Assembly: GCF_033978785.1 (NCBI RefSeq)
Contig: NC_084735.1
Span: 72,197,343-72,261,342, forward strand
Length of the DNA stretch: 64,000 nt
Direction: 5' to 3'
DNA from: Entelurus aequoreus
Lineage: Eukaryota > Chordata > Actinopteri > Syngnathiformes > Syngnathidae
Shown here: positions 1-10,400 of the stretch, one piece after another
Layout: every line of letters begins with the position of its first letter
Numbering within the stretch: the first letter of the stretch is position 1
Notes under the pieces: model-generated
Told to the model about the DNA's origin: nothing
The model's database searches: none
What the model saw: only the letters and a program-made list of their open reading frames with translations
Made by a program: the position numbers and the translations under genes

Positions 1-108
1 AAGTTCCTCTACTTGGCCATAAGAGGGCAACAAAGTATTGTATTTGCTGTTGAACATTGAAACAGAACTGTTTTCTCACAATTATTATTTTTATTCACTT
101 ATTTCCAG

Positions 109-3100
109 TTCTTTGGTCAAAGAAAAGAGACAAAAGCACCCGTCAACATTGTGACCAAACCCTATGTTGTCAACCGTAAGTTTTGGTGCCCTTTTGCACT
201 ACTACACTTCTAACTTTTCTCTTAGAATCCTAGTGGGCATAAATGCACCATGTAAGTCTGTGCTGCGAAACAAACTTAAAACATGTTCTGTTCCAGGGTT
301 GGAGCAGGAGGCCAGCCTGCCGGGCAAAGACACCAAGACGTTATCTTCCGACTTGGTCGAGTATGTTCAACATATGATCCGAGAACACAAAGACAACTAT
401 AAGGTGAGCGTGAGATCAACAGCATTGGATACTTGCCGTCCCCACCATCAGTTGTCATAGGGGTGGTCATGGTGGTGTTATGCTTTTTCACAAAACAAGG
501 TATTCTTCCAAAGTTGTACAATTTGGAAAAAGGCACCTGTATGTGCTATGTGTGGTTTTAAGCATTGAGAAAGAAAATACAGTGCATCCAGAAAGTATTC
601 ACAGCGCTTCACTTTTTCCACATTTTGTTATGTTGCAGCTTTATTCCAAAATGGAATGAATTCATTTATGTCCTCAAAACCCTACACACAATAAATACCC
701 CATAATGACAATGTGAAAAAGTTTTTAGAGTATTTTGCAAATGTATTTAAACTAAAATACTAAGAAATCACATGTCCATAAGCATTCACAGCATTTGCCA
801 TGAAGATCAAAAGTGAGATCCTGTTTCAACTGATCATCCTTGAGATGGAGCACAGTTCAACTCTAATTAAGATGTAACTTAATTAGAGTTAATCTGTACT
901 CAATACTTTGTTGATGCGCCTCTTCAATCAGATTCAAGTCAGGGTTCTGGCTCCGAGTGCCACCCACACTGTTTTAAATGTAACTTAGATAATGGGTTCA
1001 CTATGTAAAGCGCTTTGAGTCACTAGAGAAAAGCGCTATATAAATGTACTTAACTTCACTGATTTTGCAACAAGAGGTTCCAAGAAAAATGTTTTTTTTG
1101 GTAATCAAAACTTAAATATCTGGTTGTCACCTTGACTTTATATGTCAAAACAAGTTATTAATATTCTGTTTGTAAAAAAACCCAAATTATAATCAAATAC
1201 AGTTGCCAATGCTAATTTTGTAATGAGCTTACTAGACGTTTATTATCATATATATTCACTGTTACAAGTGGCCCTCTAAGGGCAGCCATAATTGTGATGA
1301 GGCCCTCAATAAAAATAGGTTTGACAACCCTGTCCTATAATAATAATAATAATACATTTTACTTACAAGGTGCCTTTCTGGGCACTCAAGGACACTGTAC
1401 AAAATCAAAACAATAAAATAAAATTGGACAAAAACAACAACAAAAATAGATAAGATAAGATGATTACAATGAATAAGCAGTCAGGAAAAGGTGTGTTTGG
1501 AGTCTTGATTTGAAGAGGGATATTGAGTAAATTACGAAGGTCTGGTGGTAAAGAGTTCCAAAGATGTGGGGCAGAGCGGCTGAAAGCTCGGGCACCCATG
1601 GTGGACAGTTTAAATAAGGGGACAGTGAGATGATGGATGAAGAAGATCTTAGGGAACGTGAGGGCGTGGCGACATGGAGCAGGTCAGAGAGATAAGACAG
1701 AGAGAGGTTATGGATAGCTTTGAAAGTGAGGATAATTATTTTAAAGTGGATACAGTGTTCGATGGGTAGCCAGTGGAGTTGCTGCAGAACAGGGGTGATG
1801 TGCTGGATTGAAGGTGTTCTGGTGATTATCCGGGCTGCAAAGTTCTGGAGAAGCTGAAGTTGGTGAAGTGACTTGTGAGGGAGACCAAACAGGAGAGAGT
1901 TGCAGTAGTCCAGGTGAGAGGTGACAAGGCTATGGACTAGTATGGCAGCAGTATGTGGTATGGTAAACTTTGTATTGAAACTAGAACACCTTTTTACAGC
2001 CCTTTGAGACACTTGTGATTTAGGGCTATATAAATAAACATTGATTGATTTTTAGTATGTCCGTCATATGATAAATTTTTTAAATCAGATTAATTTAATT
2101 TATCATGATTAATCACAGGTGATTACTCGCTTGTTTAACTGCAATCAACTTTAAGAAAATACCTCAATATTTGTACACAAATGCATTATTGGCAGAATGT
2201 CATCCAGGAACATTTTCACATTTTACTTGAATGCATATAATTTATTTGCACAAAATTGTGTGGGGGAAAAAAAAGAAAAAGTTTGAAGAAAAATTACAAA
2301 AATAAGAGAAATGAGTCTCATTTCTCATCGTTGTGGCTTGTGCAGCCCTTTGAGACACCCGTGATTTAGGGCTATATAAATAAACTTTGATTGCTAGATT
2401 ACTAATTTTTGTATTCAATCAATCAATCAATCAATGTTTATTTATATAGCCCTAAATCACAAGTGTCTCAAAGGGCTGTACAAGCCACAACGACATCCTC
2501 GGTACAGAGCCACATGTATTGACATGCATGTATTGACATATGCATTGATCTGATCACTAACCATATAACAGTTTGGGTATAAGAGCTTGTACGGTCAAAA
2601 TAAATTGCATGATTAATCTTAAGTTTTTTTGATTAATCATATCAGTTAACTCGTTAATTTTGACAGTCCTACTTTTTAGTATTTTATACGGTGAGTAATT
2701 TTATTTTGTTTATAACTACACTGTGGTTATCTTTTTGTTACACTTGTTTGACTGTTGAGAGTGGCCTTTGAAATATTACCTGTACTGTTGGTAAAGGTTT
2801 ACAACAGGTAGAGCCTTGAAGTGAATTAATAATTTTTGCATTTTTTGAGATTGGCACAACTTTACAGTCAACCAGCAACACCAAGTAGGTAGTGTTTAAT
2901 TGCGGATGTTTTACCATATTAAAACGTTTTGCGTCAAGGATGAAGCTAAAGCACAAATGTACGTGTTGTTCCTTCAAGGCCGCTGGAACTACTGATTGAA
3001 AAGACACGCTGGAGAGCATATTGTACAAACCAACCAAGTGTTTTACTCAGTGTGGTATGCAGCCCATATTTTATATGTAGAAAGACCTTATTCAAACTGA

Positions 3101-3341
3101 TTTGTTATGGTTTTCCACAGCATGATACTCAATACAATTCTTGGAATACATTTTCCTTGGTTTCACCAATTTGACTTGCTACTGTGTTCACTCGTAGGCA
3201 ATGGCCCGCGACGAGAAAAACTACTATCAAGACACACCCAAACAGATCAAGAGGAAAATCAACGAGTACAAGCGCTGCCACTCTGCACACTATGACTCTT
3301 TCATCAGCTCGCTCGTCTCCCCTGAGCCGACGATCCAGTGA
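109..3341 (+). CDS. nop16: Nucleolar protein 16 (NOP16), C-terminal half, last three coding exons
   Basis: NOP16 is a small nucleolar protein that acts in assembly of the 60S ribosomal subunit. Three exons join in frame: 109-175, 297-403 and 3198-3341 (TGA at 3339-3341). Each has an AG acceptor and GT donor (GTAAGT at 176, GTGAGC at 404), with phases 1 and 0 at the junctions. The joined frame gives about 105 residues including KPYVVN, LEQEASLPGKDTKTLS, VEYVQHMIREH and AMARDEKNYYQDTPKQIKRK. These match the conserved C-terminal half of vertebrate NOP16, best in the ARDEKNYYQDTPKQI block. The 5' exons lie left of the window. The last intron is 2.8 kb and carries LINE, SINE and mariner debris. 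The final ~15 residues differ from the mammalian tail. No convincing AATAAA follows the stop closely. Confidence 0.9.
580..855 (+). mobile_element. Tc1/mariner-type element, truncated 5' end
   Basis: The stretch starts CAGTGCATCCAGAAAGTATT directly after a TA at 578-579. This is a widespread fish Tc1/mariner terminal sequence as I remember it. The other end is missing, so it is a fragment. Confidence 0.6.
951..1058 (+). repeat. SINE 3' tail fragment (family A)
   Basis: It shares its sequence (GCGCTTTGAGTCACTAGAG, AAAGCGCTATATAAAT) with the 3' part of the full copies at 12157-12390 and 26616-26855. The tRNA-like head is absent. Confidence 0.7.
1336..2012 (-). mobile_element. L2/CR1-type LINE, C-terminal reverse transcriptase remnant
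   Basis: On the minus strand, 2012 down to 1464 stays open and reads LVTSHLDYCNSLLFGLP, ITPVLQQLHWLP and YLSDLL. These are the hallmarks of the C-terminal end of fish L2/CR1-like ORF2 proteins. A frameshift near 1600 moves the final APHLWNSLPPDLR block into another frame. An ATT-rich tail sits at 1338-1352. The 5' end is truncated, so it is a dead copy. Confidence 0.75.
2328..2505. repeat. Inverted pair of LINE/SINE 3' tails
   Basis: At 2328-2395 the sequence GTGGCTTGTGCAGCCCTTTG runs on one strand; at 2417-2495 its near-complement returns (AAAGGGCTGTACAAGCCACA). The arms are about 65-70 nt with few mismatches, separated by roughly 22 nt. Single tails of the same family occur at 1995-2050 and 19408-19472. 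Confidence 0.7.
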
Positions 3342-3709
3342 GGACATTACAGACTCCACAAGTGAGAGTACAAACATTTTTTGGAACGCTAAATGGATAA
3401 GATCATTGCTAAACTTGTCAGGAGAGACTGTCCGCGTCTGCTGTAGGCATTAGCTTGATGTGAAATCACATTTCCACATAAGGACTGAGAAATGTGTGTG
3501 GAGAACGATATTTTTGAATTTTAATACAGTTGACCCACTTTGCGTTGATTGTTGACAGCAAAACCTCCAGTAAAAAAAATACATTAACCAATAAGTGGTC
3601 CATCAAAATTAAAAGAGAAAACTTTCACCGGTCACCAATGACTAAATATGTCTGCTTCCCAAAACACAAATGTTTTTTTGATATATTTTTTTTTTTTACA
3701 CAAGTCAGT

Positions 3710-4065
3710 ATGGGCAGCACAGTGTCGCAGGGATTAGTGCGTGTGCCTCACTCCTCCTGGGTTCGATGCCCGGCCTCGGGGTCTTTTTGTGTAAAGTCTG
3801 CAGGTTCTCCCTGTGACTGCGTGGCTTCCCTCCGGGTACTCCGGCTTCCTCCCACTTCCAAACACACCTGGGGATAGGCTGATTGGCAACACTAAATTGT
3901 CCCTAGTGTGTGAATGTTGTCTGTCTGTCTATCTGTGTTGGCCCTGTGATGAGGTGGCGACTTGTCCAGGGTGTACTCTGCCTTCCGCCCGAATGCAGCT
4001 GAGATAGGCTCCAGCACCCTCCGTGACCCCGAAAGGGACAAGAGGTAGAAAATGGATGGATGGAT
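3710..4065 (+). mobile_element. tRNA-derived SINE with (GGAT)n tail and target duplication
   Basis: The head TGGGCAGCACAGTGTCGCAG and the box-B-like GGGTTCGATGCCC are followed by the common fish SINE body and a TAGAAAATGGATGGATGGAT tail. AAGTCAGT occurs on both sides (3702-3709 and 4066-4073), which fits a target-site duplication. The tRNA-like head belongs to the SINE and is not a tRNA gene. Confidence 0.8.
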
Positions 4066-4135
4066 AAGTCAGTGGCCTAGTAAGAAAAGTTAACCCAAAA
4101 CTTTAGCCTGAAAGGGTCCTTTTAAATATCCTCAC

Positions 4136-4863
4136 GATATACCGGTATTATTGTTAATACCGGTGTATTTTAGAAAATGTTTTATATTTGAGAATATACC
4201 GCCGTATCTCTTGATGTGCCTGACGGTGGCGAGCTGAGTCGGGGTAGGAAAGGTCTAGTATGCGTCTGTAGTTGCTACCGCGCACAGCTGACGTACCCGC
4301 ACCGTATCTCCGGCAGCTGGCGGGGAGCGAGGCAGCGGCTCCTTATTGACCAGAGGAAGCACAAGCCAAGGAAAAAATTCAAAAGAGTAGCCATCACAGC
4401 CGACAAACTGTCGCTGCTAACTGCTAAAGCTAGCAAAAATAGCCATCCGTCCGTTATCTACCGCTTGTCCCTTTCGGGGTTGCGGGGGTGCTGGAGCCTA
4501 TCCCAGTTGAGTTGAAACCCTCACTGACGTCACATGTTGCTTGGCAACACACACGCTGCCCTCATAAACCTCTCAACTGCGTAAAACATATTTTAAAGGT
4601 TTTTATTAATTTAAGTAATGCATTAATTATAAATTACATTGATTAAAGAGTATTTCCATTAGTAATGAAATGTATTTTTTGGTAACTACAATTAATAAAA
4701 CATTTTAAAAGTAATTTGCAGAACACTGGTCATTATAGTAATGTGGTGTTGAGTATAAAGTAAACACTTTGCATGTTTTGTTTAAAATACCATAATATAC
4801 TGTTTATCGCCATTCGACTTAGAAATACCGGGATATCAGTTTAGGTCCATATCGCCCAGCGTA
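4136..4863. mobile_element. hAT-like MITE with ATATCCTCAC flanking repeats, carrying a SINE tail
   Basis: ATATCCTCAC occurs at 4126-4135 and again at 4864-4873. The inner ends read GATATACCGGTATT on the left and CATATCGCCCAGCG on the right, resembling the GGGCTGGGCGATAT end family with a shortened left end. A reverse SINE tail (CCGTTATCTACCGCTTGTCC) is nested at 4441-4515. Family assignment is inferred from the termini only. Confidence 0.5.
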
Positions 4864-4873
4864 ATATCCTCAC

Positions 4874-7425
4874 TCATTTGTCCCTAATGACAAAACATTG
4901 CCAGCTTCCCATCAGTATTGTTTTAGTATTAACCCTTTAAAGGCAAGTTTTTTATACATGCTCCACTCCCTTTTTTTAAACATAAGAAATACAACACACA
5001 GATGCACCATTATCCAACATCAAAGTCAAGAAATTGTTTTTTTTGTTTTTTTAATGAAAACTTTTTTTCTTCATGCTTTGAATGGGAAAAGGTATTGCTC
5101 GCTGGTGACAAATACTGAGGATTTGTTAAAATGCATGATCACATTAGTTTAAGGCATATGTGGGATCATTTAGGAACAATATTTTTGTGTAGCTTTTGTC
5201 ATTTTAGCTGAATTTAAGGAGCAGTGATGACTGTTCTAAAAACAAATCTTCGACCTATATGTATATTCTTTCAATACAGCCAACATTGCTTGAAAAAACA
5301 ACCGAATGGTCTTTAGCACCTTAGAAAATAGTGAAATATACTTTGGACAAGCGGTAGAAAATGGATGGATGAACTTTATTATAATCTTTCAAGTCTACTG
5401 TGTGCTTTGATATGTCCTAATAAAATGTTTCCACAATCAATGTTCATATTGTGTCACAGAGCAGCTATGTCACACTTGCAATTCATAACAAACTTGATCT
5501 TTTATTTGCACTAAACAATGACTAACCTGCTCTATGAAACCTACTGCTTGTGGAACTTTGCCCAGTCAAACAAGAAGTATAGTATAGATGGTATGGATTG
5601 ATGCTTGTGATTGCACTGGTATGAACAATATCACAACGTGTGTACATACTGTGAATTTGTAATAGGAGGCTGAAAGTACAAAACATATTTAATATTTTCC
5701 ACACATTTAAAATGTGTTATAACATGCACAGATGCTACACCACTTTGCATCAACACATACTGTACAAAGACCAATACAGGTCTAGTCAAAAGTGCGGCCA
5801 TCAATACGCTGCCAAAACATCTTTTACAACTGTAGCGCATCAAACAGAATAAAACATCACATTCATTACAAATGACTGCTGCTCTAACTCGCTGCATGAA
5901 CGAAGCCACGAATAGTCCAAAACAGTTGCAAAACATGAGCGACGAGCCGTTTCTTTTTGCTTCCTCACTGTGGCCTCAATAACATCAAAAAGGCCAAAGA
6001 ATAATTTGATTTGTTTTGGATGTGCCGCATTTGAAACACCATTCATTTTTCGATGCTTGTTGAAGTTTTACATAAGTTGTTACCGTAAAACATGAGCTTT
6101 TTTTGAGTAACATTTGAACATCCAGAATTGTCCCACAAGTGTTAAAAATAAGTTAACCCCTGAATTATAAAACTAAATGAATGTAAAAACTACTTGCATC
6201 TTGAATACACCAACATAATGGACAGTAAAAATGTGCTCTTGTTTCATTTTGTGCTAGTCATTAGCCAGTATGCTCTCAGCTATGTGTTTTTTACAGTTAC
6301 GTAAAAAATAAAAAGGACACCATGGTGACTTGTGTAAGCCAAATCCTGAACTTTTGTAAAAAAAATCTATTTTCATAACCAGAGCACAATAAAACCTGTT
6401 TACTACCTTCTAAATACAAATTTTAAACATAATGAGAGCCCTATAGACATGAAATAATCCCCTTTATTTGCCTTTACACTCTTCTCATCCAATATAGTAA
6501 TGCTACCTGTGGCTTAGCCAATTAGTGGCCGCAATACTGAACAGCACGCTCTATGATTAGTTTGGTCTCAGAGTGGCCAATACTACTATAGTATTGATAT
6601 TTTTTTGTTTTTTTAACCATTTTAATGCTTAAAAATGCTTAATTAAGGACCAAAAAAGTGTAAAATATGCTTTAAAAATACATATATATATTTTTAAAAA
6701 TCTGCGCTTTGGTAAAGCCGCAAAATTTGAAGGGCAAGGGACGACTGTGTTGGTAAAATCCACTTCTGTATGCAACCAATACTTAACAAAATGCTCTCTT
6801 CCAAGCTGGCAGTAGGTCTAATTTGCTGTTCTAAGGTTATCATCGCATGTTTCCTCTTTGCCATTTAAGTCAAACCCATCGCATCACAAAAAAGCAAAAC
6901 CGGCTCGGTGAGTTAATCTTGGATTCAAATTGGGCACAAGTCATGCATGATGCTGGTTACACTTTAGAGATATATTTTCCCAGAAAGATATTTACAGTAC
7001 AACGCTGTAATGCCTTGCAAGATAGATGTATGTCTGTTTCCGATTTTCAAGAACCTAAAAAGCTCACCAACTTGTTATAAGGTTTTAGAATGGTCATACA
7101 GCCCCTTTTCGTCTCTATTTTTACCACGGTTACCCAAAAAGAGTTGCTGTAGAAATCTTTTGAAACATGATCCAAACATTTCGTTTGACACATTATAGAC
7201 AAGACTTATCATAAAAACACCTTCCTGTTAACCTGTCACAGACTATTAAGATAAGTCACTCGTCCTGGTGCATAATCTGCAGTCGACATACCAAAACAAG
7301 CCAGAATGTGCACAGAAATAATTAAAATGAACTTTAAAAGAAAATGATGAGTTGCCGGGTTTAGCTCATCTTTGCTCATAAAAACAGTTAATCCTTTCTC
7401 CTTGGTTTGCGAGCAGTCACAGGAA
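4874..7425. other. Intergenic DNA between convergent nop16 and arl10, probably including the arl10 3' UTR
   Basis: AT-rich DNA with no coding frame I trust; only a short SINE tail (about 5345-5370) is recognisable. arl10 transcription on the minus strand should run into this stretch. TTTATT at 6463 and 5501 (AATAAA on the minus strand) are possible polyadenylation signals but are unproven. Confidence 0.35.
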
Positions 7426-10400
7426 TTAGATTATCTCAAGCAGGAGGTCCTGGAAACTGTCCAGGCCTTGGCAGGAGCTTTTCAGGGCTCCGTCTGATCC
7501 CAGCTGCGTTGCCAAGATCAACAACTTCCTGTCCTCCACCACGGATTCCAGAGACAAGGCTTTGTGAAGCTCGGACACACTCACGGCGTTCGGTTTATCC
7601 TGGTAAGAGGGGTAAGAAATGCTGGTGTAGTAATTATAACATTGTCTAACAACCTCTTTTCTTTACCTGTTTGTTGCCCAGGATCACCACAGGAAGCTGG
7701 GGCTGACTTTTCAGGAGGTGGTGCAGCTCCGACTTGGCCAAGTGAAAGCGGCTCCGATCAGAGGAGTCCACTACATACACCAGAATGTGAGTCCTTATCA
7801 GATATTCCAACCAGTACTGCCGTAGCTCCTCACCGCCGCCGACTTTTCACACCAACAAGCATGACAAATGATAAAGTAATAGAAAACAAATGCTTCTATA
7901 CAGAGATGATGCAATATATTTAATAGGTAAGGGGGGCCGTGAGAGGCAGTGGGACTTCTAATATTAACTAATTTTTCTCTTGCTCGAACGATACACAAGC
8001 CTGATCAGGTGTTTGAATTGTATTGGCGTGTTCTATGGAGCTAGGAGCTAGCATAGGAGCTAGGAGCTAGCATAACAAACACGCAGGTGTTTTTATGCAG
8101 GATTAATTTGTGGCATATTAAATATAAGCCTGGTTGTGTTGTGGCTAATAGAGTATATATATGTCTTGTGTTTATTTACTGTTGTAGTCATTCCCAGCTG
8201 AATATCAGGTACCGTGAGTATGCAGCCTTGGCTGCTAAACATTTGATAGCTTGACCGTATGTGCGCGTCACATACGTAACTTTTTAAAAATATATAAGCT
8301 TTATGAACCTTGGGTTAGGTGAACGGTCTTTTGGGCTGAGTGATTGTGTGTGTTGATCAGGTGTTTGAATTGTATTGGCGTGTTCTATGGAGCTAGGAGC
8401 TAGCAGAGGAGCTAGGAGCTAGCATAACAAACACGCAGGTGTTTTTATGCAGGATTAATTTGTGGCATATTAAATATAAGCCTGGTTGTGTTGTGGCTAA
8501 TAGAGTATATATATGTCTTGTGTTTATTTACTGTTGTAGTCATTCCCAGCTGAATATCAGGTCACCCCCGGCTCTCACAGCATCTTCCCTATCTGAATAG
8601 CTTCAACTCCCCACTAGTCCTTCACTTGCACTTTACTCATCCACAAATCTTTCATCCTCGCTCAAATTAATGGGGAAATTGTCGCTTTCTCGGTCCGAAT
8701 CTCTCTCACTTCATGCGGCCATCATTGTAAACAATAGGGAACTTTGCGTATATGTTCAACTGACTACGTCACGCTACTTCCGGTAGGGGCAAGCCTTTTT
8801 TTATCAGATACCAAAAGTTGCAATCTTTATCGTCGTTGTTCTATACTAAATCCTTTCAGCAAAAATATGGCAATATCGCGAAATGATCAAGTATGACACA
8901 TAGAATAGATCTGCTATCCCCGTTTAAATAAAAAAAATTCATTTCAGTAGGCCTTTAAAGGGGAAACTTTAAAAAAAAAAAAGCCTATCATTTACAAATA
9001 ATTTACAAAAGAACACATGTTTTTATTTTTTATGCATTCCAACTAGTAAATAAACATGATCAAATGTCTGCTTACAATGGAGCCTATTGGAGTCGGCCTA
9101 TCAAAGGGGAACTGCACTTTTTTCATTCACAATCATGAAAGACATGACGACAAATTGATTTTTTTCTAATGCATTCTAAATATTTAATAAACGTAAATAA
9201 AAGTACGCTTACCACGGAGCCAATGGGATCTCGACTATTAAGCTCATAAAATCTGATAAATAACCATTCAAAAAGCGCCAACAATACTCCATATTAACCA
9301 AGTATTAGTGATATTGTTACTATAAGCGCTAACACGGACAAACTACAGCGGCGACGCGATCACTTCCGTGTGTCCCTATGTTTACATCGAGTGGTCTGCT
9401 GCTTCCTCGCTTCCTGTTCCCTGTAAGTTTATTGTGGATCATAAATCATGCCTCTGACCTGAAAAGTAGATGGCTGAGGATATAATCCGAAAAGTTGGGA
9501 CACTTTGACAGCCATTTAGGACCTGGAACTAGCGAGAACGACACAAAAATCGCTTTTTCCTTTGACATCACTGATTACTACTCATGCAAACATGAGAGTC
9601 AACAAACATAATAAAACATTACTTACTGTACAATGTCCGCTGTCACTAGGATGCCTACTGCTAGGATGTTGATGTATTCCCGTTTAGATGAAGAATGACT
9701 CATAATTCTCGCGAAAAAAAGGAATGGTGGAACCAAGCGACTTTTCGCGTCTTTCTCGACATTTCCGGGTCTAAATTGGATGCCAAAGTTGACCAACTTG
9801 TCGGATTATGTCCTTATCCTTCTACTATCCAGGTGAGAGGCATTTAGCTCACTCTGATCACGGTGCCACTATAAATAGTTTGTCTGTGTTAGCGCTTATA
9901 ATAACAATATCACTAATACTTGGTAAATATTCAAGTCACCTAATGTAAATGGAGTATTGTTGGCGGTTTTTGGATGTTTTTTGGGGGGGTTTTATGGTCA
10001 GAATAGAGTACCTTCCATTGGCACCATTGTAAGCTGACTTTTATTTACGAGTTAGAATGCATTGGAAAAAAAAAAGTTCTCTAATGATTGTGAATGATAG
10101 GCAGAATAAAAAAAAAAAGTGCAGTTCCCTTTTAAGTAAAATTTGCTCTTTTATCTGGATCTAGTGCTGGTCAACAACTGGCAAATACAGATAAATAAAT
10201 AAATATCAGATTGTCAATTGTGATTTAGTTTTGGTCGGGCAGCGTGAAAATTAGGTCTGTGCCAATAAGTCAATTAATCGAAAATGAACTTGATAATTTA
10301 ATAACACTTTAGCGCCTTAGTTCAATAGCGCGAATTAAAGTACCAGTAGAGTGGAAAAAAACAGTTGACTTTATGTGGATGGATGCTCCGATGGTTAGGG

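Larger units (their letters stand above)
404..3197 (+). other. Last intron of nop16, repeat-rich
   Basis: This intron holds a Tc1/mariner end fragment (580-855), a 12-bp perfect hairpin (859-890), a SINE tail (951-1058), a hAT-type terminal fragment (about 1250-1335), a reverse-strand L2/CR1-type LINE end (1336-2012) and two inverted copies of a LINE/SINE tail (2328-2505). I recognise nothing in 2510-3190. Confidence 0.6.
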
